DNA of 64,000 bases from Zhengitettix transpicula (lineage: Eukaryota > Arthropoda > Insecta > Orthoptera > Tetrigidae): positions 16,946,501 through 17,010,500 of the forward strand of contig CM073596.1 of NCBI GenBank assembly GCA_037074705.1, written 5' to 3'. Each line of letters begins with the position of its first letter. Within the stretch, counting starts at the first letter, position 1. Shown here one piece after another: positions 48,495-59,699 of this stretch. The notes under the pieces were generated by a model. That model did not search any database. It was not told where the DNA came from and saw only the letters and a list, made by a program, of their open reading frames with translations. A program made the position numbers and the translations under genes.

Positions 48495-48860
48495 TAATTC
48501 ACGTTTTTTTATATAATTTTGCAGCCTCTTTATTGCGGCGAGAACATTTTCAAAATTCATAACATGAAATATTTTATATATATTGTAATTTGTCAGTTCG
48601 TATCAGACATATCTTTATTTGTACTTGTCATTTGTACAGAACTTACGAAAGTTTATTTCCTCACCTTGGAAAGCCGGTGAACCTTGTCCTCATCTAAGCA
48701 TTTATTTTGTTCAAGTCGTGGCGTAATATTTTTACTCTATTTGGCTGACGCATGGTGAGAAAACCTGAAAGCTGCATGCCGACGAGATGCAATTTTGCGT
48801 GTAGGTAATTTCTCACGTAGACCGTTATGACGTAAGATTGCTTCGTTTCTTATACTTTCT

Positions 48861-49390
48861 CGATCTTGACTTAATACACGAATATTTAACCAGTTCTAAC
48901 ACGTACGTTGCCGTCTGTGTGTCCCGTTCGTAAGAATATAATTACAGTTTTTAAGAATGGTAGTGTCGCTTCTCCGGAAAAGGCAGTTCCCAACTGACGA
49001 CAATGCTCCCTTCCACATTCACCTTTCTTCTACTGACTTGCTATATCTCACGACCTATACAGTTCTTTCAGTCCCTCCAGATCGAAATGAACTGTGGTAA
49101 AATTTACTGATGGTTCTTTATGTAGGTTTCTATATTCTCAATTCTGCAGCTTAGTTTTCCCCATATTCACTGAACGTCAGAACCACTCCGACCATGACAT
49201 TTCTAAAATTCTCCGGCTTTGAGACGACCGGCACATTTACGGATACTCGTACGAAGTTATCACCGGCTGTCCTCTTACCCACAACAGTCTTTTCTGAGTT
49301 TGTCCTTGACTTGTGCAGTTTACTTTGTTGCCGGAAGGGAAGCAGATAGGCGCACTTCCGATCGGATTGGAATCTCGGTGCCCGGATACG

Positions 49391-49424
<34 letters not shown>

Positions 49425-49837
49425 CCCCTTTAATGCCCTTGTCCAGTAACACAATAGCCACCTGCCCTGGACCAGGTGATAGGATTACAACACGCCGACA
49501 AAGACTGTTCTCTCCATAGTCACAGAAAAAAAAAACTGAGCAACGTTTTGTTTAATATACACACGGGCAACACCGTAAATAACTCCAACTAAAAGGGATT
49601 AGTTTATTTATTGTCAGAATTATAGAAAAAGAACTTAGCAAGTACGTTGAAAAGTTAAAAAAATAGATTTGTAAATACAGTAAGTTACATAAGTCTAACG
49701 AATGAAGCACCCCTTCTTATATAAGACGTCACCCCACTCCAAAGGTCAGTGATAATTTATAATTGACTTATCCCTTCTTTATCTGCACTAATAAAAGTCA
49801 CATCAAAAGGTAATTGGTGGAGATTATAAACGTATAA
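48861..49837. other. Non-coding stretch with a (CA)n tract
   Basis: No gene recognised. Long overlapping frames on both strands around 49150-49520 include the translated (CA)n tract and show no known domain. Confidence 0.4.
49394..49422. repeat. (CA)n microsatellite
   Basis: About 14 CA dinucleotides. Confidence 0.95.
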
Positions 49838-51405
49838 TGCACATTATATTTAATTTTTTCTTTTAATTACCGGCGGCGTAACTTTGAAGCCGAGCACTGT
49901 AAAGAACAGCATTGTTTGGCGCGAGAATGTAGAGACTATAAAGGTTGCTACGGCGATTGTTGTCGGAAAAAGCTTCGGTAGGACGCTCAGAACTTTAACA
50001 GTCAGTGTGTTTTTGGAGGGCCTGACCGGTCTGGTCATGGACCAGAGTGAAATTCAGAAAGGTATAGGCTGAATCGTATTAAAGATTTTTCTACAGCAAA
50101 GCTGAGAGTGACGATACGTACGACAGTGAAGTAGAGAGACGTCGAAAGTGTTGTGAAGTGAGACGACAGTAGAAATCAGGTCCAGGGCCTGTACATAAAA
50201 TATTGTTCTATTAAAATCAAAATAACCAGGGCTCTGAATAAAAGTGGTACGTGTATAAAACGTAATTTTGTAAACATTTTACGTAAACATCATTTACTGC
50301 CAGATTTCTATAGTTCGTTCGATTTTTCTAGATTTATCAGAAGTCTCTAGTTTCTGTTGTTGTTAGACTCTTTGTATGAAATTTTGATATTGTAAATTAA
50401 ATTCATGTTTTCTGATTAATGGCCTGGAAAGTTCAAGGGACGGTTTGTAATGTTGTTTTCTTAGGATCGAGGGGCAGTTAGGGTGGTCTGAAGAATTTAG
50501 AACAGCGCACGTGTGAGTGCGGGTGTGAGGATACAAGTTCAAAGTAATTAAGGGTGCAAAGACAAATTAGACCTGTCTCGATTGTCGGCTTTGGGACAAG
50601 ACAGAGTAGTGAGCTACTCGCTAAATAAGGAACTGCAGCTGCAGAATGTAAATCTCGGGATAATGGAGGAAACTGTCATCGGGCAGTTGCGACGTAGTTT
50701 TGGAACAAAGGAAAATGGAAGGGACTGTGATATATAAGCAAGAGCGGATTTTGGAGTCAGGAGGGGAGTGAGAGTTGTGGAGGCGTACGGCGAGCACCGA
50801 GAATGGAGAAATTTTGCAGCCTGCGAGAGAAATAGCAAAATTATTCAACGATAAACATTTTTGTATGCAGAAGTCTAATCTGTTGTAATATCAAAATTTG
50901 ACCACTGTCTTCGATGGTAGGAGACCAGGACACTGCATCCAGCGTCGAGAACGGAGAACCAGCTTTCATCAAACCAACAGTGTGTGTTAGAGTCAGTGTT
51001 GAAAACGTCCAGTATATAAAGTGTGTGTGTACGAACGAGCCAAATTTTCCTGAGTAATCGTAAGTTGAAATTTCATGGTATTAATATGTATAAACGGAAT
51101 TAAAAGATGCAGTCAGATATCGTTCTTTTCTTTTGTGTTAATAAACTAAACCCTTTAATTTTAGAATCAACCTTATAGAATAAGTTCGTCAATAATTAAT
51201 TTCGTCTATACGAATAAATATTTCTTGTTAATTTAAAGATAAATGTTGGGTTCTTTGATTAGTTAAATGCTCTGTCCATTATCAAACCCAGTAAAGACCC
51301 ATGAGAGAATGAGATCCTTTTTTATAAATTTAAATTGTATAATTGTTAAATTTTGTTAAATAAAATTTGTTTGTTTGTTATTTTGACACCCGTAAGATTA
51401 TTACA
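49838..51405 (+). mobile_element. Long LTR (plus strand)
   Basis: It starts near TGCACATTATATTTAATTTT. GAACAGCATTGTTTGGCGCG, GGACGCTCAGAACTTTAACA and GGCCTGACCGGTCTGGTCAT match relatives at 35955 and (reversed) 6116-7952. The end is AAGATTATTACA at 51405, followed by a primer-binding site. The TATA box of relatives is mutated (GGTAGGACGC). At about 1.57 kb it may carry extra sequence between 50420 and 50900. Confidence 0.55.
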
Positions 51406-51409
51406 TAAA

Positions 51410-51427
51410 TGGTGCCCAACGTGGGGC
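51410..51427 (+). other. LTR primer-binding site
   Basis: TGGTGCCCAACGTGGGGC, four bases after the LTR end. This is the textbook form of a primer-binding site, complementary to the 3' end of a tRNA; which tRNA was not determined. Confidence 0.7.
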
Positions 51428-51683
51428 AAATTAAAAAGTCAACCGTTTATTTATTACAATATATATATTTATATATATATATATGAAAAATTTCATGTTA
51501 TGAATTCTGAAAATTTTCTGCGCTGCAAGAAAGAGGCTTCAAAATTATATAGAATTATATAGATATTTATTTTAATTGTAAATACCACACGTTGTGTCTC
51601 CAAACGTGTGGGCACTTTCTTAAAAAAATTTCTAAAAATTTCCTTTTATATTTTTATATTATATAAATTGGATGTAACGTTCT
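51428..51683. other. Mixed repeat remnants with a 9-bp palindrome
   Basis: 51484-51560 matches the inverted-repeat arms of 46870-48860. CCACACGTT (51585-51593) and AACGTGTGG (51603-51611) form a perfect 9-bp stem, each arm resembling the distal half of the primer-site motif. Confidence 0.5.
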
Positions 51684-52008
51684 GGCATTTTACTGTAATA
51701 TTTTGAGTAGCACTTAATTTGGCGCCACAACGTGCAGGCATTTTATTTATTTAATTTAAATTGAATGTCAGAGTATGTTGAAATTCAGCGGTATTCGTGT
51801 ATGTATGACTTTAAGTGTGTAAAATTTAATTTTTATCAACATATAAGGCATTTTACTGTAATATTTTGAGTAGTACTTAATTTGGCGCCACAACGTGCTG
51901 CAAATTTATTTCTTTAATTTAAATTGAATGTTAGAGTATGTTGAAAATCAGCGGTATTCGTGTATGTATGACCTTAAGTGTGTAAAATTTAATTTTTATC
52001 AACAAATA
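51684..52008 (+). repeat. Tandem pair of 163-bp units, each with an LTR-end/primer-site motif
   Basis: GGCATTTTACTGTAATATTT starts at 51684 and 51847. Each unit holds CTTAATTTGGCGCCACAACG (primer-site core at 51720 and 51889) and then GCGGTATTCGTGTATGTATG. Units differ at only a handful of positions. Confidence 0.9.
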
Positions 52009-53557
52009 AGACAGTTTTACAAGAGAAGAGTACTTAGTCGAGGGTTCGAATTGTACAGAATCGTTCGATACGACATCTTTAATTGAAAGTGGCAACATAT
52101 GAATAAAAAAAATTAAATAATCGTAAATGCAAGGTTATTGAAACTCGTTTCTTATTTATTTTCCGAGAACCTACAGCATTAATTTATCGTGGAAGACTTG
52201 TACAGATTGAGCCTATATTTGAGCAAGTGTGTTCCGTACAGCTTATTCCCCTTTGTTTTCGGTAACAAGGACCATTATATGGTTTATGAGTTGGCGTTTG
52301 TTACTGTTTTAGTTTGGAGAACAACAGGTTCTGTGTCGGAACGAGAAAGCAAGTTTTCCGGAACGCCTCTGATATTTCGCCACTGCAGTTGGGAGATAAT
52401 GAGGCATTCCCTTTCAAAGCAGAAGCATGTATTTATTTTTTATGCAGTGTTTCGCCAGAAGAGAGGATCTCCAGACACGCAAATACGAGGGTGAACGGGA
52501 GTGGTGGTGGGGGGGGGGGGGGGGAGAGAGAGAATTTCTTTTGAGGTGTTTCTCCGGAAAATTTTTCCTTACCGCCTAGTTTCAGCTTCATGAATTCGAA
52601 ATGTACTTATTGTTGTTTTCAATTTGCAGTTTTTTACTTCGTGTTAATATTTGAACAACTCTTTCCTTTGTCGCATGATTTGTTAATTTAAAATGAAAAT
52701 TAAGGAATACGAAATTTATTCAGTTCTATACGATTACACTTTCTTGGACAGAATTTCGAAACCGAAAAGAGTTATCTTTTTTCGGAAATGGAAGTGGATT
52801 CAACAAAAATTCGATACTTTCGCACTTGAAAAAAAATTGTAGAACAACAGGCTTTATTGCTTTGGATTAAGGGTGACGTAGAATCTGAAATTTGTACTGA
52901 AAGCTTTTGAGTTCGTCATCGGTTTGTGTGGTGCGTTTTTTGAATCACCTGAAGAAGGCAACAAGAATTGCAGAAACGTTGTGTGGTATTTAATTTAGAA
53001 ATTAAGCTTGTATTTTATTGGTTATTTATTTATGAAATTAATTTCATATTATCTTTGGCTACCGCCAGTTTTCAGTTGTCTTTCTCGTGCCATTTGAAAT
53101 CTAGAGCTAGTTTTCTATTGACACAAGTCAGTCTGCCGTTTAATCCTATCTTGAATCTGAGCTTCTATTTTATTTCTCATTTTACACTACTGGTAGCGCC
53201 GGTTATAATAATAATAATGCTTATTTTTCCACGAATTGTATTTATACAATATCAGAAATAGTCAGTCTTATAAAATAGAACTAATATACTTGATACATAA
53301 TTTACATTTTTAATTCGATTATAAATCTTTCAAACTATACGTAACTTTTTCAGATAGATATTGTTTCAGTCTACTTTTAAATTTTTATCTTGTAATTGTT
53401 TTATATGATGCTGCAGTCTGTTAAATAATATAATTCCGTTGAGGAGTGAGTTCTTCTCAGTTTTCTGTAAATTCGTCTTAATTCTAAAATAATTAATCCC
53501 CAATAGGTTTTCCAAGGTTTATTTAACTTTCAACCAGGAGAGTTTTTTTGCCATAGT

Positions 53558-53561
<4 letters not shown>
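52009..53561. other. Non-coding stretch
   Basis: No gene recognised. Frames at 52189-52494 and 52968-53261 have no known motif; the second is hydrophobic. A G run of 16 lies at 52509-52524. Confidence 0.4.

Positions 53562-53597
<36 letters not shown>
53562..53597. repeat. (TA)n microsatellite
   Basis: TA dinucleotides ending at the start of the next LTR. Confidence 0.9.
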
Positions 53598-53600
<3 letters not shown>

Positions 53601-54516
53601 GGTAATTAAACGGAAATAATTAATTAATGAACAAAATTTGGACTTGTATTGTTGGTGGCGTAAAAACATACAAGTTATATACAAGAATATGTGGCAATAA
53701 TGCTTGCTGTGTTTGTAGAAGTTCGTTCGCTCGCTCGCTAGACGCTCAGTGCTCCAAAGTGCTCGAGAGTGTATGGTAGGAGACGGACGAGAAAGGACAG
53801 AAATTCAGAAAGTGTCTGGCTGTATGTAATTTCACAGCTCAAATATTCTACAACGGTCTACAGGTTCCTTTCGATGAGCAAATAATTACGACGATCCAAC
53901 GCCGACTATTATAGTTCGGAGTCTAGCTTACATTCATGAGTTAGATATTTTTCTTCAATTATTGGGAGCCCCCGGTTACTGCATCCAGCAGATAACAAAC
54001 TTTGGAGTGTGTTAGTAAGATTTTGTTAGAAGGAACAGCGAAGCAAGCATTGTGAGTCATTTTAACAAGCAGAAAGTGTTGACTATTAAATTCGGTGTAT
54101 TAATGGCCTGTCTGTAAAGTGTTAATGAGTGTGTGTCTGTGTGAACGAGCCAATTTCCTTGGTACCAGAGAACATTAAGGTAAAACTGCACAATTTACTA
54201 AGTGTAAACCCGCAAGTAAATGATATTATCGACAGATTTCCGATTCCCGAGTTCAGATTTTAATCTCATATTTTGTATTGTAATGTTCTATTGATTGTTT
54301 GATTTAATGCCTTGATAGCATTGTGAATTTGATTATTTAATAAGTATTCTTTGTTGAAGGCCCGGTAATCAGCCCTGAGAAATAGTCGTGGTATTATTGT
54401 AAGGAATTAATACGTAATGTGACTTAAATAATTTGCTTTAATAAATTTATTTGTTTTTATATTTAAAATCTTGATTTTTTTATTAAAACATCCGATCATT
54501 TTAATTGTTTACTACA
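53598..54516 (+). mobile_element. LTR (plus strand), about 0.92 kb
   Basis: It starts TGTGGTAATTAAACGGAAAT directly after a TA tract and ends GTTTACTACA. CTGCATCCAGC, GTGTGTGAACGAGCCAA-like and the downstream primer site align with the second half of the LTR at 49838-51405. No interior genes follow. Confidence 0.65.
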
Positions 54517-54520
54517 AAAT

Positions 54521-54540
54521 TGGCGCCGTCAACGTGTGGG
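54521..54540 (+). other. LTR primer-binding site
   Basis: TGGCGCCGTCAACGTGTGGG, four bases after the LTR end. Confidence 0.7.
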
Positions 54541-54649
54541 ATTTATTAGTAATTTTTTTTTGTTTTCTCTTTTGGTAATTATTTTGTAGGACGCCAGATT
54601 TTGCATTGGAATTGGAAAAATTAGAATCACTACAAATTTGCACTCTAAC

Positions 54650-54690
54650 GTGGAGTTGCCCAACGTGGATTACCCACATGTAGCCTGTTT

Positions 54691-54738
<48 letters not shown>

Positions 54739-55127
54739 AGGTTTTATATATGCCGGGGTCACAGACCTTGGGCATACGGTAAGAGTTGTTCCCTGTTCCC
54801 ATTTTAACAATCGGCCAGCTGCCTCCTAAACTGGTCGAGGTACGGAGAAGGAAATGCTGCGTCCCCACAGCAAACACTTCTCCCGCTATCGGAAGGGCGT
54901 GGGACAAGTACCCAATGCCCGACCTACCTGATGCTGGTTTTTCTAGGGGTTTCCATGCATTACTTTTAGGCGAATGCCGGGTAGGATCCTTGAGCTATAG
55001 CACCGGGGCCCTAGTTAAACCTTGGCTACCTTCCTCTACCCTTCCGCATCCCCCCTTTCAAATCCCTTCCTATGCTATTAAATGGGAGTTGCCACCATGT
55101 GGATTACCCTCAATTAGCCTGTTACCC
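54650..55127 (+). mobile_element. Family-S copy with an internal or junctional (TA)n tract
   Basis: 54650-54693 is only the last 45 bases of the family (GGAGTTGCCCAACGTGGATT to GCCTGTTTCCC), so it is a separate, nearly fully truncated copy. After (TA)n (54694-54734) a longer copy runs from GCCGAGG to GCCTGTTACCC at 55127, followed by another TA tract. Confidence 0.8.
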
Positions 55128-55179
55128 TGTATATATATATATATATTCCATATACAGTTAATAAATTGTTTTCTCTAAA

Positions 55180-55666
55180 GTTTGTTCTACAAGATTCTCT
55201 TCGTTTCTTTCCAAAAATATACCTAATTGCATTTTTTTGGTGCAATTAGTAGTCTATCCATATATATATAGCTGCATTACAACTCCATATTTCAATACCG
55301 TAGCTTATGTGGATAAATTATCCCATAATATACCTTAATGAGTTTGTGCCTATATAATACTCAAGATAGTCTTTTTAATGCACATACGTCGCTCTTTCCT
55401 TTTTTGCATATATTTCCAATGTGTCCAGCCCAGGATAATTTATAGTCAAGTTGAATATCTACGAATTTTGCTGAATTAACCAACTGGACGTCGGAATGAC
55501 TTATATTTCTTTCCTCCCTTTGTGTGGTTTTAGAATGACTAAATAAATTAAATATTCTCCTCTTATAGGTTTTTAATTTGGCAACCCTCATTCTTGATTT
55601 ATATTTAAAGCGAGCCACTCCACAAACTCTAAGTACAATTCCAGAGGTTCCAACATTACAAAACAT
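55180..55666 (-). pseudogene. LINE fragment, reverse transcriptase C-terminal part
   Basis: The minus-strand frame 55666-55361 contains NSAKFVDIQLDYKLSWAGHI followed by KALKRLS-like sequence. This is the thumb and post-RT region of CR1/Jockey-type reverse transcriptases (pattern F-L-G-I-x-x-D-x-x-L-x-W-x-x-H-I). After a stop, the same strand continues with LIKVYYGIIYPHKLRYG, matching the Y-F-x-x-I-x-P-x-L-x-Y-G block, and then a decayed tail to about 55180. Polymerase motifs, endonuclease and 3' end are missing. It is not close to the plus-strand LINE at 1936-3735 in sequence, so it is probably a different family. Confidence 0.7.
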
Positions 55667-56412
55667 TCACTGTAAGAAGAGAAACTGTTTCGAGAGACTC
55701 GGTTGCTGCTTGTCCTTGGAGCGCCGCTGCTGTTGTTATTATTAGAACTGCGGAATGCCTATTAAAGTGTTGCGGATTTAACTGCAGAACAGTCGTGGCG
55801 TGTTTTAAAAGTCTGTATCGTGGTTGCCATGGCGGAGAGAGAACCCAATGCGCGTTCCTCGACGTGACTGGAAATCCAAACAGCAGAGCCAAGATGGCGC
55901 TCAGGTGACAACGTTCAAGGTCAAGTCAATGAATCACACAGCAACTCCGGGAAAGAATTCTGTTCGACGGAAGACTTGCGTAACTGACTAGCTGACAAGC
56001 GTACTGGAACTTTATCAGAAAAAGGCAATCATTAAACGACTTATTGAGATTCGGATTTGAAATGATCAAAATAGGATTTATGAGGGAGTCGATAGAGGAA
56101 CCGAACTTGAGGTGAAGGATGTCAATAAGGAAGTAACGGATATACAAGTTCAAAGCAACTAATAGGAAAATACGGATAAGTTGCCAGGCGTTTGGGACAG
56201 CAATGAAGTCGTTAAGTTTTGTGAAAGGTTGGGAAAAATTGTAAAACTAGACCATATTGTCAATAAAAATTCAGCACTCATTTGAGCTGAATTAATTATC
56301 CATGTATTTCCCAATTATTCTCTAATTTCTACCACTGCCTTTGCCCGTCGAACATGGTTCTTCCTTCTCATTTAATTTCCCATCACTGCTACTTCACTTT
56401 CTAGCATATTTA
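55667..56412. other. Non-coding stretch
   Basis: No gene recognised. 55680-55920 is GC-richer with a 78-codon minus-strand frame lacking known motifs. Confidence 0.4.
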
Positions 56413-57727
56413 CCACGGTGATCAAAAAGTAAGGTGAAATTGTCATTTAAAACTCCCGGGTATTAGGAAGGCAGGTAAATTATTTTTTGTAGGTTGGTAG
56501 GACTGTCTATAATATTTGCCAAGCTTTTGTTTGTTGAAAGGTTTAATTATCTCAGAGTTACACGTGTTTTTGTAAACAACCAAAAGTGAATTTTTTGATT
56601 TTTTCCAATGGGGGATTTTGTTGAGCAAAGAACTTGCATCAAATTTTGTTTGCGGAACGAATATTCTTGTGCGGACACGTTGAAAATGTTGCGGAAGGTC
56701 TTTGGTGATCAAACTATGGCACAAAAAATCGTTTATAAGTGGTACAACGAGTTCAAAGAGGGCCGAGAACGCGTTGAAGACGAACCGCGCTCTGGACGAC
56801 CATCAACGTCTACCGACGAGGGCCACGTCCAAAAAATCAAAGATTTGGTGCTTGGAAATCGTCGATGGACAATTAGAGATCTCGCTGATAGTGTTGGAAT
56901 ATCATTTCGCTCAGCCCAAAGCATTTTGAAGAATGTTTTGTGTCTCAAACGCGTCAAGTCTTGATTGGTGCCAAAATCGCTCAATTTTTTTGGAAAAAAA
57001 GCGTCGCGTTGATGTGTGTGAAACTTTGCTGCCTGACTATCAGGACCACTTGAAATGCATCATTACTGGAGACGAGACTTGGATTAACGCATACGACCCT
57101 GAAACCTCCGCCCAATCCAGCGAATATCGTGCAAAAGGTGAAGAAAGACCGAAAAGACCACGGAAAAGTCGATCGAAAATCAAGGTGATGTTGACAGTTT
57201 TCTTTGATTATCAAGGTGTGGTGCACTTTGAATTCCTTCCGCCGGGCCAAACTGTCAACAAAGAATATTATTTGAGCGTTATGCGTCGTTTGCGTGAAGC
57301 TATTCGTCTGAAATGGCCGGAATAATGGGCGAACAACTCCTGGTTCCTTCAGCACGATAATGCACCATGTCATACTGCATTGGTTCTTCGCGACTTTTTT
57401 GCCAAAAACTCGACTCATATCATTCCGCAACCACCGTATTCGCCTGATTTGGCTCCGTGCGACTTCTGGCTATTCAGCAAACTCAAAAGGCCAATGCGGG
57501 GGACGCCGTTTTGACAGAATTGAGGAGATAAAAACCGAATTGAAGAAGTTCTTGAAGGATATACCGGAAAAAGACTATTCCAACTGTTTCGAGGACTGGA
57601 AAAAGCGTTGGAAAAAGTCCGTTTCAATGGACGGGGATTACTTTGAATGAGATGAAATTGATTTGGAAAAATAAATAAAGAATTTATATTTTATAAATAA
57701 ATTCACCTTACTGTTTGTTCACAGTGG
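56413..57727 (+). mobile_element. mariner DNA transposon, complete ends, 1315 bp
   Basis: The terminal inverted repeats are about 26 bp. The left begins CCACGGTGATCAAAAAGTAA at 56413. The right, read on the minus strand, begins CCACTGTGAACAAACAGTAA at 57727. They differ at three positions. TA flanks both sides (56411-56412 and 57728-57729), the target duplication of the Tc1/mariner superfamily. The size is that of a full-length mariner. The single gene inside is broken, so the copy could at most be moved by a transposase made elsewhere. Confidence 0.95.
56608..57650 (+). pseudogene. mariner transposase pseudogene
   Basis: Mariner transposase binds the inverted repeats and cuts and pastes the element with a DD34D active site. 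The start ATG (56608) opens [14 protein letters not shown]. Helix-turn-helix regions follow, then the KRVKS / LVPKSLNFF linker that stands where many mariners have the WVPHEL motif. The first catalytic aspartate is in TGDETW, the second in HDNAPCHT. The third, in PYSPDLAPCDFWLF, comes exactly 34 residues after the second. Breaks: a stop at 56962-56964 between KRVKS and LVPK, a frameshift near 56990 in a T/A run, a stop at 57323-57325 just before WANNSW, and a frameshift near 57505. The C-terminus ends GDYFE at 57650. All three catalytic residues survive, so decay is recent. The LVPK-type linker suggests a particular mariner subfamily, which I leave unnamed. Confidence 0.95.
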
Positions 57728-57729
57728 TA

Positions 57730-58661
57730 GTTCCAATCCCGCTTCACTTTTTCCCCTCTTCATCCCAAACAGATCTGGTAACACCAGAAAAAAACATTTT
57801 CGCGTACCATTCGCCATTGTCTTCACACTTCAATTTTAAACACGTCATAGGCCTATGATGGCCCTCTATTAATATCTTGAGCACTTTTGGCTTCCTTTGT
57901 CTTGTTGAGCTCTCATAGAAAAAAAAATTCTACGAAGCTTCAAGCGTAATAGGTTCTGTCTTAATGAAGCGTGATAATTATTGTAATTCGGTTCCTCACT
58001 CGGCGTCCTCTGAAATTGTTGCGCCACGTCGTCGTCGTGGTGGAAGAGGAATGTGGGATGACGACTAACGAAAAATTTTAATTTATATAATATATGCCAC
58101 GTTTAAGGGTTAATATAGAGGAAGAAAGTGGCTGTTGATGTATCTTCATATAAGCGAGACTTTAATAGACTCCTTTTTTTCCCCCGTACTTCCAATAGGG
58201 TGGCTGTCTTGTACGAGTATTTCTGTTCGCTAATAGCGTCCTGGTATATGCACGTTTCATCCCCAGATGGGATGAGGGGAGGAGGATGTAATTAGAGAGG
58301 GAACGTGCAGTCGAAGCTGCTGCTACATGCCGATCGTGAACACGCTCCACGCATAATTTGACCCTTCTCCTGCCAAACAATATCTCTGTGCTCGAGCCAT
58401 TTAAAAGCTTGCCTCTGCTAATTAACTTTCTCCGGCGAAACTCTGCATGTGTGTGTGTGTGTGTGTTAGCCGCCCTGTAATAATACATCGCCAGAATAAA
58501 ACTCGGATTGCTATGGCGCTGCCTTATATGGGTTCGAACAGAAAAAAAAACTGTATTTGGAGGAATTGTGACAATTATTTGGAGAGAGAAGTCTTTTCCG
58601 TGAACCAAAGGAAATTTATCAAACTATCGACGGACGGAGGACATCTTTCATCTTCTATCTA
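57730..58661. other. Non-coding stretch
   Basis: No gene recognised. 58150-58460 is GC-richer; the 148-codon minus-strand frame (58162-58608) includes a (GT)n tract (58448-58466) and no known domain. Confidence 0.4.
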
Positions 58662-59344
58662 TCTAATAAAAAAGGATGTATATTTGTATGTATGTACGTC
58701 AACTTTCATACAAATTTAAACGCATGGACAGATTGAAACAATAAGTGATACACATATTCTTCAAAACACGAGAAATGCTACAGTAGAGGTGAAACACGCC
58801 TACCACCCCCCCATGAGCGGGGGTGAAAATTATCAAACATCTAAAGCCGCCGATATTTGAGTCGGATAAATATTTTTCGGGGTCAAATAGATTCATAGCG
58901 TTTCTACCGATGTTACGGGCAGAATAATTTCAACTTCTTATGGCATGGTGAAGAAACACGCTTAGGGGTGGGGGTGGAAAAGGCGTTTCAAGAAATAACC
59001 GTGAATAAAACCGAGATTGGAGTCAAATCCGGGGTAATGAATGTCACTGACTTTAATTATGACATTCAACTTGCCGTTAAACCTCCCATATGCGTGGGTG
59101 GGCGGGATTACATGCAAACACGGCACTGATATTTGCGTAGAAATTTTTTTTTTAAGTATACTAAGTTTTATAATACTTCTACCGATGTTTTTTGTATTAA
59201 ACTTCAACTTTTTTCGGAGGGGAACACGCTTTAGGGTGGGGGTGGTGGGTCGTGACAAAAAAATAACGTTAAAGCAACCGAAATTTGAGTCCAATCGGGG
59301 GTTATGAATATATGACAACCCGGGCAACGCCGTCACCCAGCTAG
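58662..59344 (+). mobile_element. Non-autonomous Helitron with intact end
   Basis: 683 bases from TCTAATAAAAAAGGATGTAT to CCCGGGCAACGCCGTCACCC AGCTAG, with A before and T after, the normal Helitron layout with CTAG end. Inside, blocks with GGGGTGGGGGTGG, AACCGAGATTGGAGTCAAAT and TTCTACCGATGTT occur twice, a repeated module shared with the minus-strand Helitron at 20838-21915. It is non-coding. Confidence 0.8.
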
Positions 59345-59699
59345 TCTAGAAATAAACTTAGAAAAAACTACGATATTTTTTTAACATTCAAGAATAGATA
59401 CGTATGTTAAAATAAAAGTTACTTTCAACGTTAATATGTTTTATTCCAGGGTAATGTATAAATTTAAAATGCGTCACGATAGTTTATTTACTTACATTTC
59501 CGTGGTCACAGACCACCGGACTGACACTCGATCTGACTACGTGAATATTACGATTAATATGCGCATGTCGAGCATTTCATGCTTAGTTTTTAAGCGAAAA
59601 CGAAACCCAACGAAACGTATTCAGGCCCCGATGTTTTACGCTTGGCTCGAAACAATTTTTTTTTATTCCACAATATAAACTCCACTAAGCACAATTTAT
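59345..59699. other. Non-coding stretch
   Basis: Nothing recognised; an 80-codon frame at 59436-59678 lacks known motifs. Confidence 0.4.

Larger units (their letters stand above)
46870..48860. repeat. Long inverted repeat, arms 46870-47255 and 48495-48860
   Basis: The reverse complement of the right arm follows the left arm in order. Shared blocks include GAAACGAAGCAATCTTACGT, ACACGCAAAATTG, CATGCGTCAGCCAAATA, GGTTCACCGGCTTTCCAAGG and ATTTCATGTTATGAATTTT. Identity is roughly three quarters by eye. A third, partial copy lies at 51484-51560. The loop holds two family-S copies. It might be a foldback element or two inverted insertions of one unknown repeat. Confidence 0.65.

Noticed and set aside
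49556..49580. Helitron 3' end (CACGGGCAACACCG)
   Set aside because: Only the short end string resembles a Helitron; the hairpin and CTRR end are missing and no matching body lies upstream.
52038..52055. B box of a tRNA-derived SINE (GAGGGTTCGAATTGT)
   Set aside because: No A box at the right distance upstream and no cloverleaf around it.
54512..54907. 131-codon minus-strand frame as a gene
   Set aside because: It reads through a primer-binding site, a TA tract (giving a Tyr-Ile repeat) and a family-S copy.
56981..57430. 149-codon minus-strand frame as a gene
   Set aside because: It is the antisense shadow of the mariner transposase.
58162..58608. 148-codon minus-strand frame as a gene
   Set aside because: It includes a translated dinucleotide repeat and has no recognisable domain; competing frames occur on the other strand.
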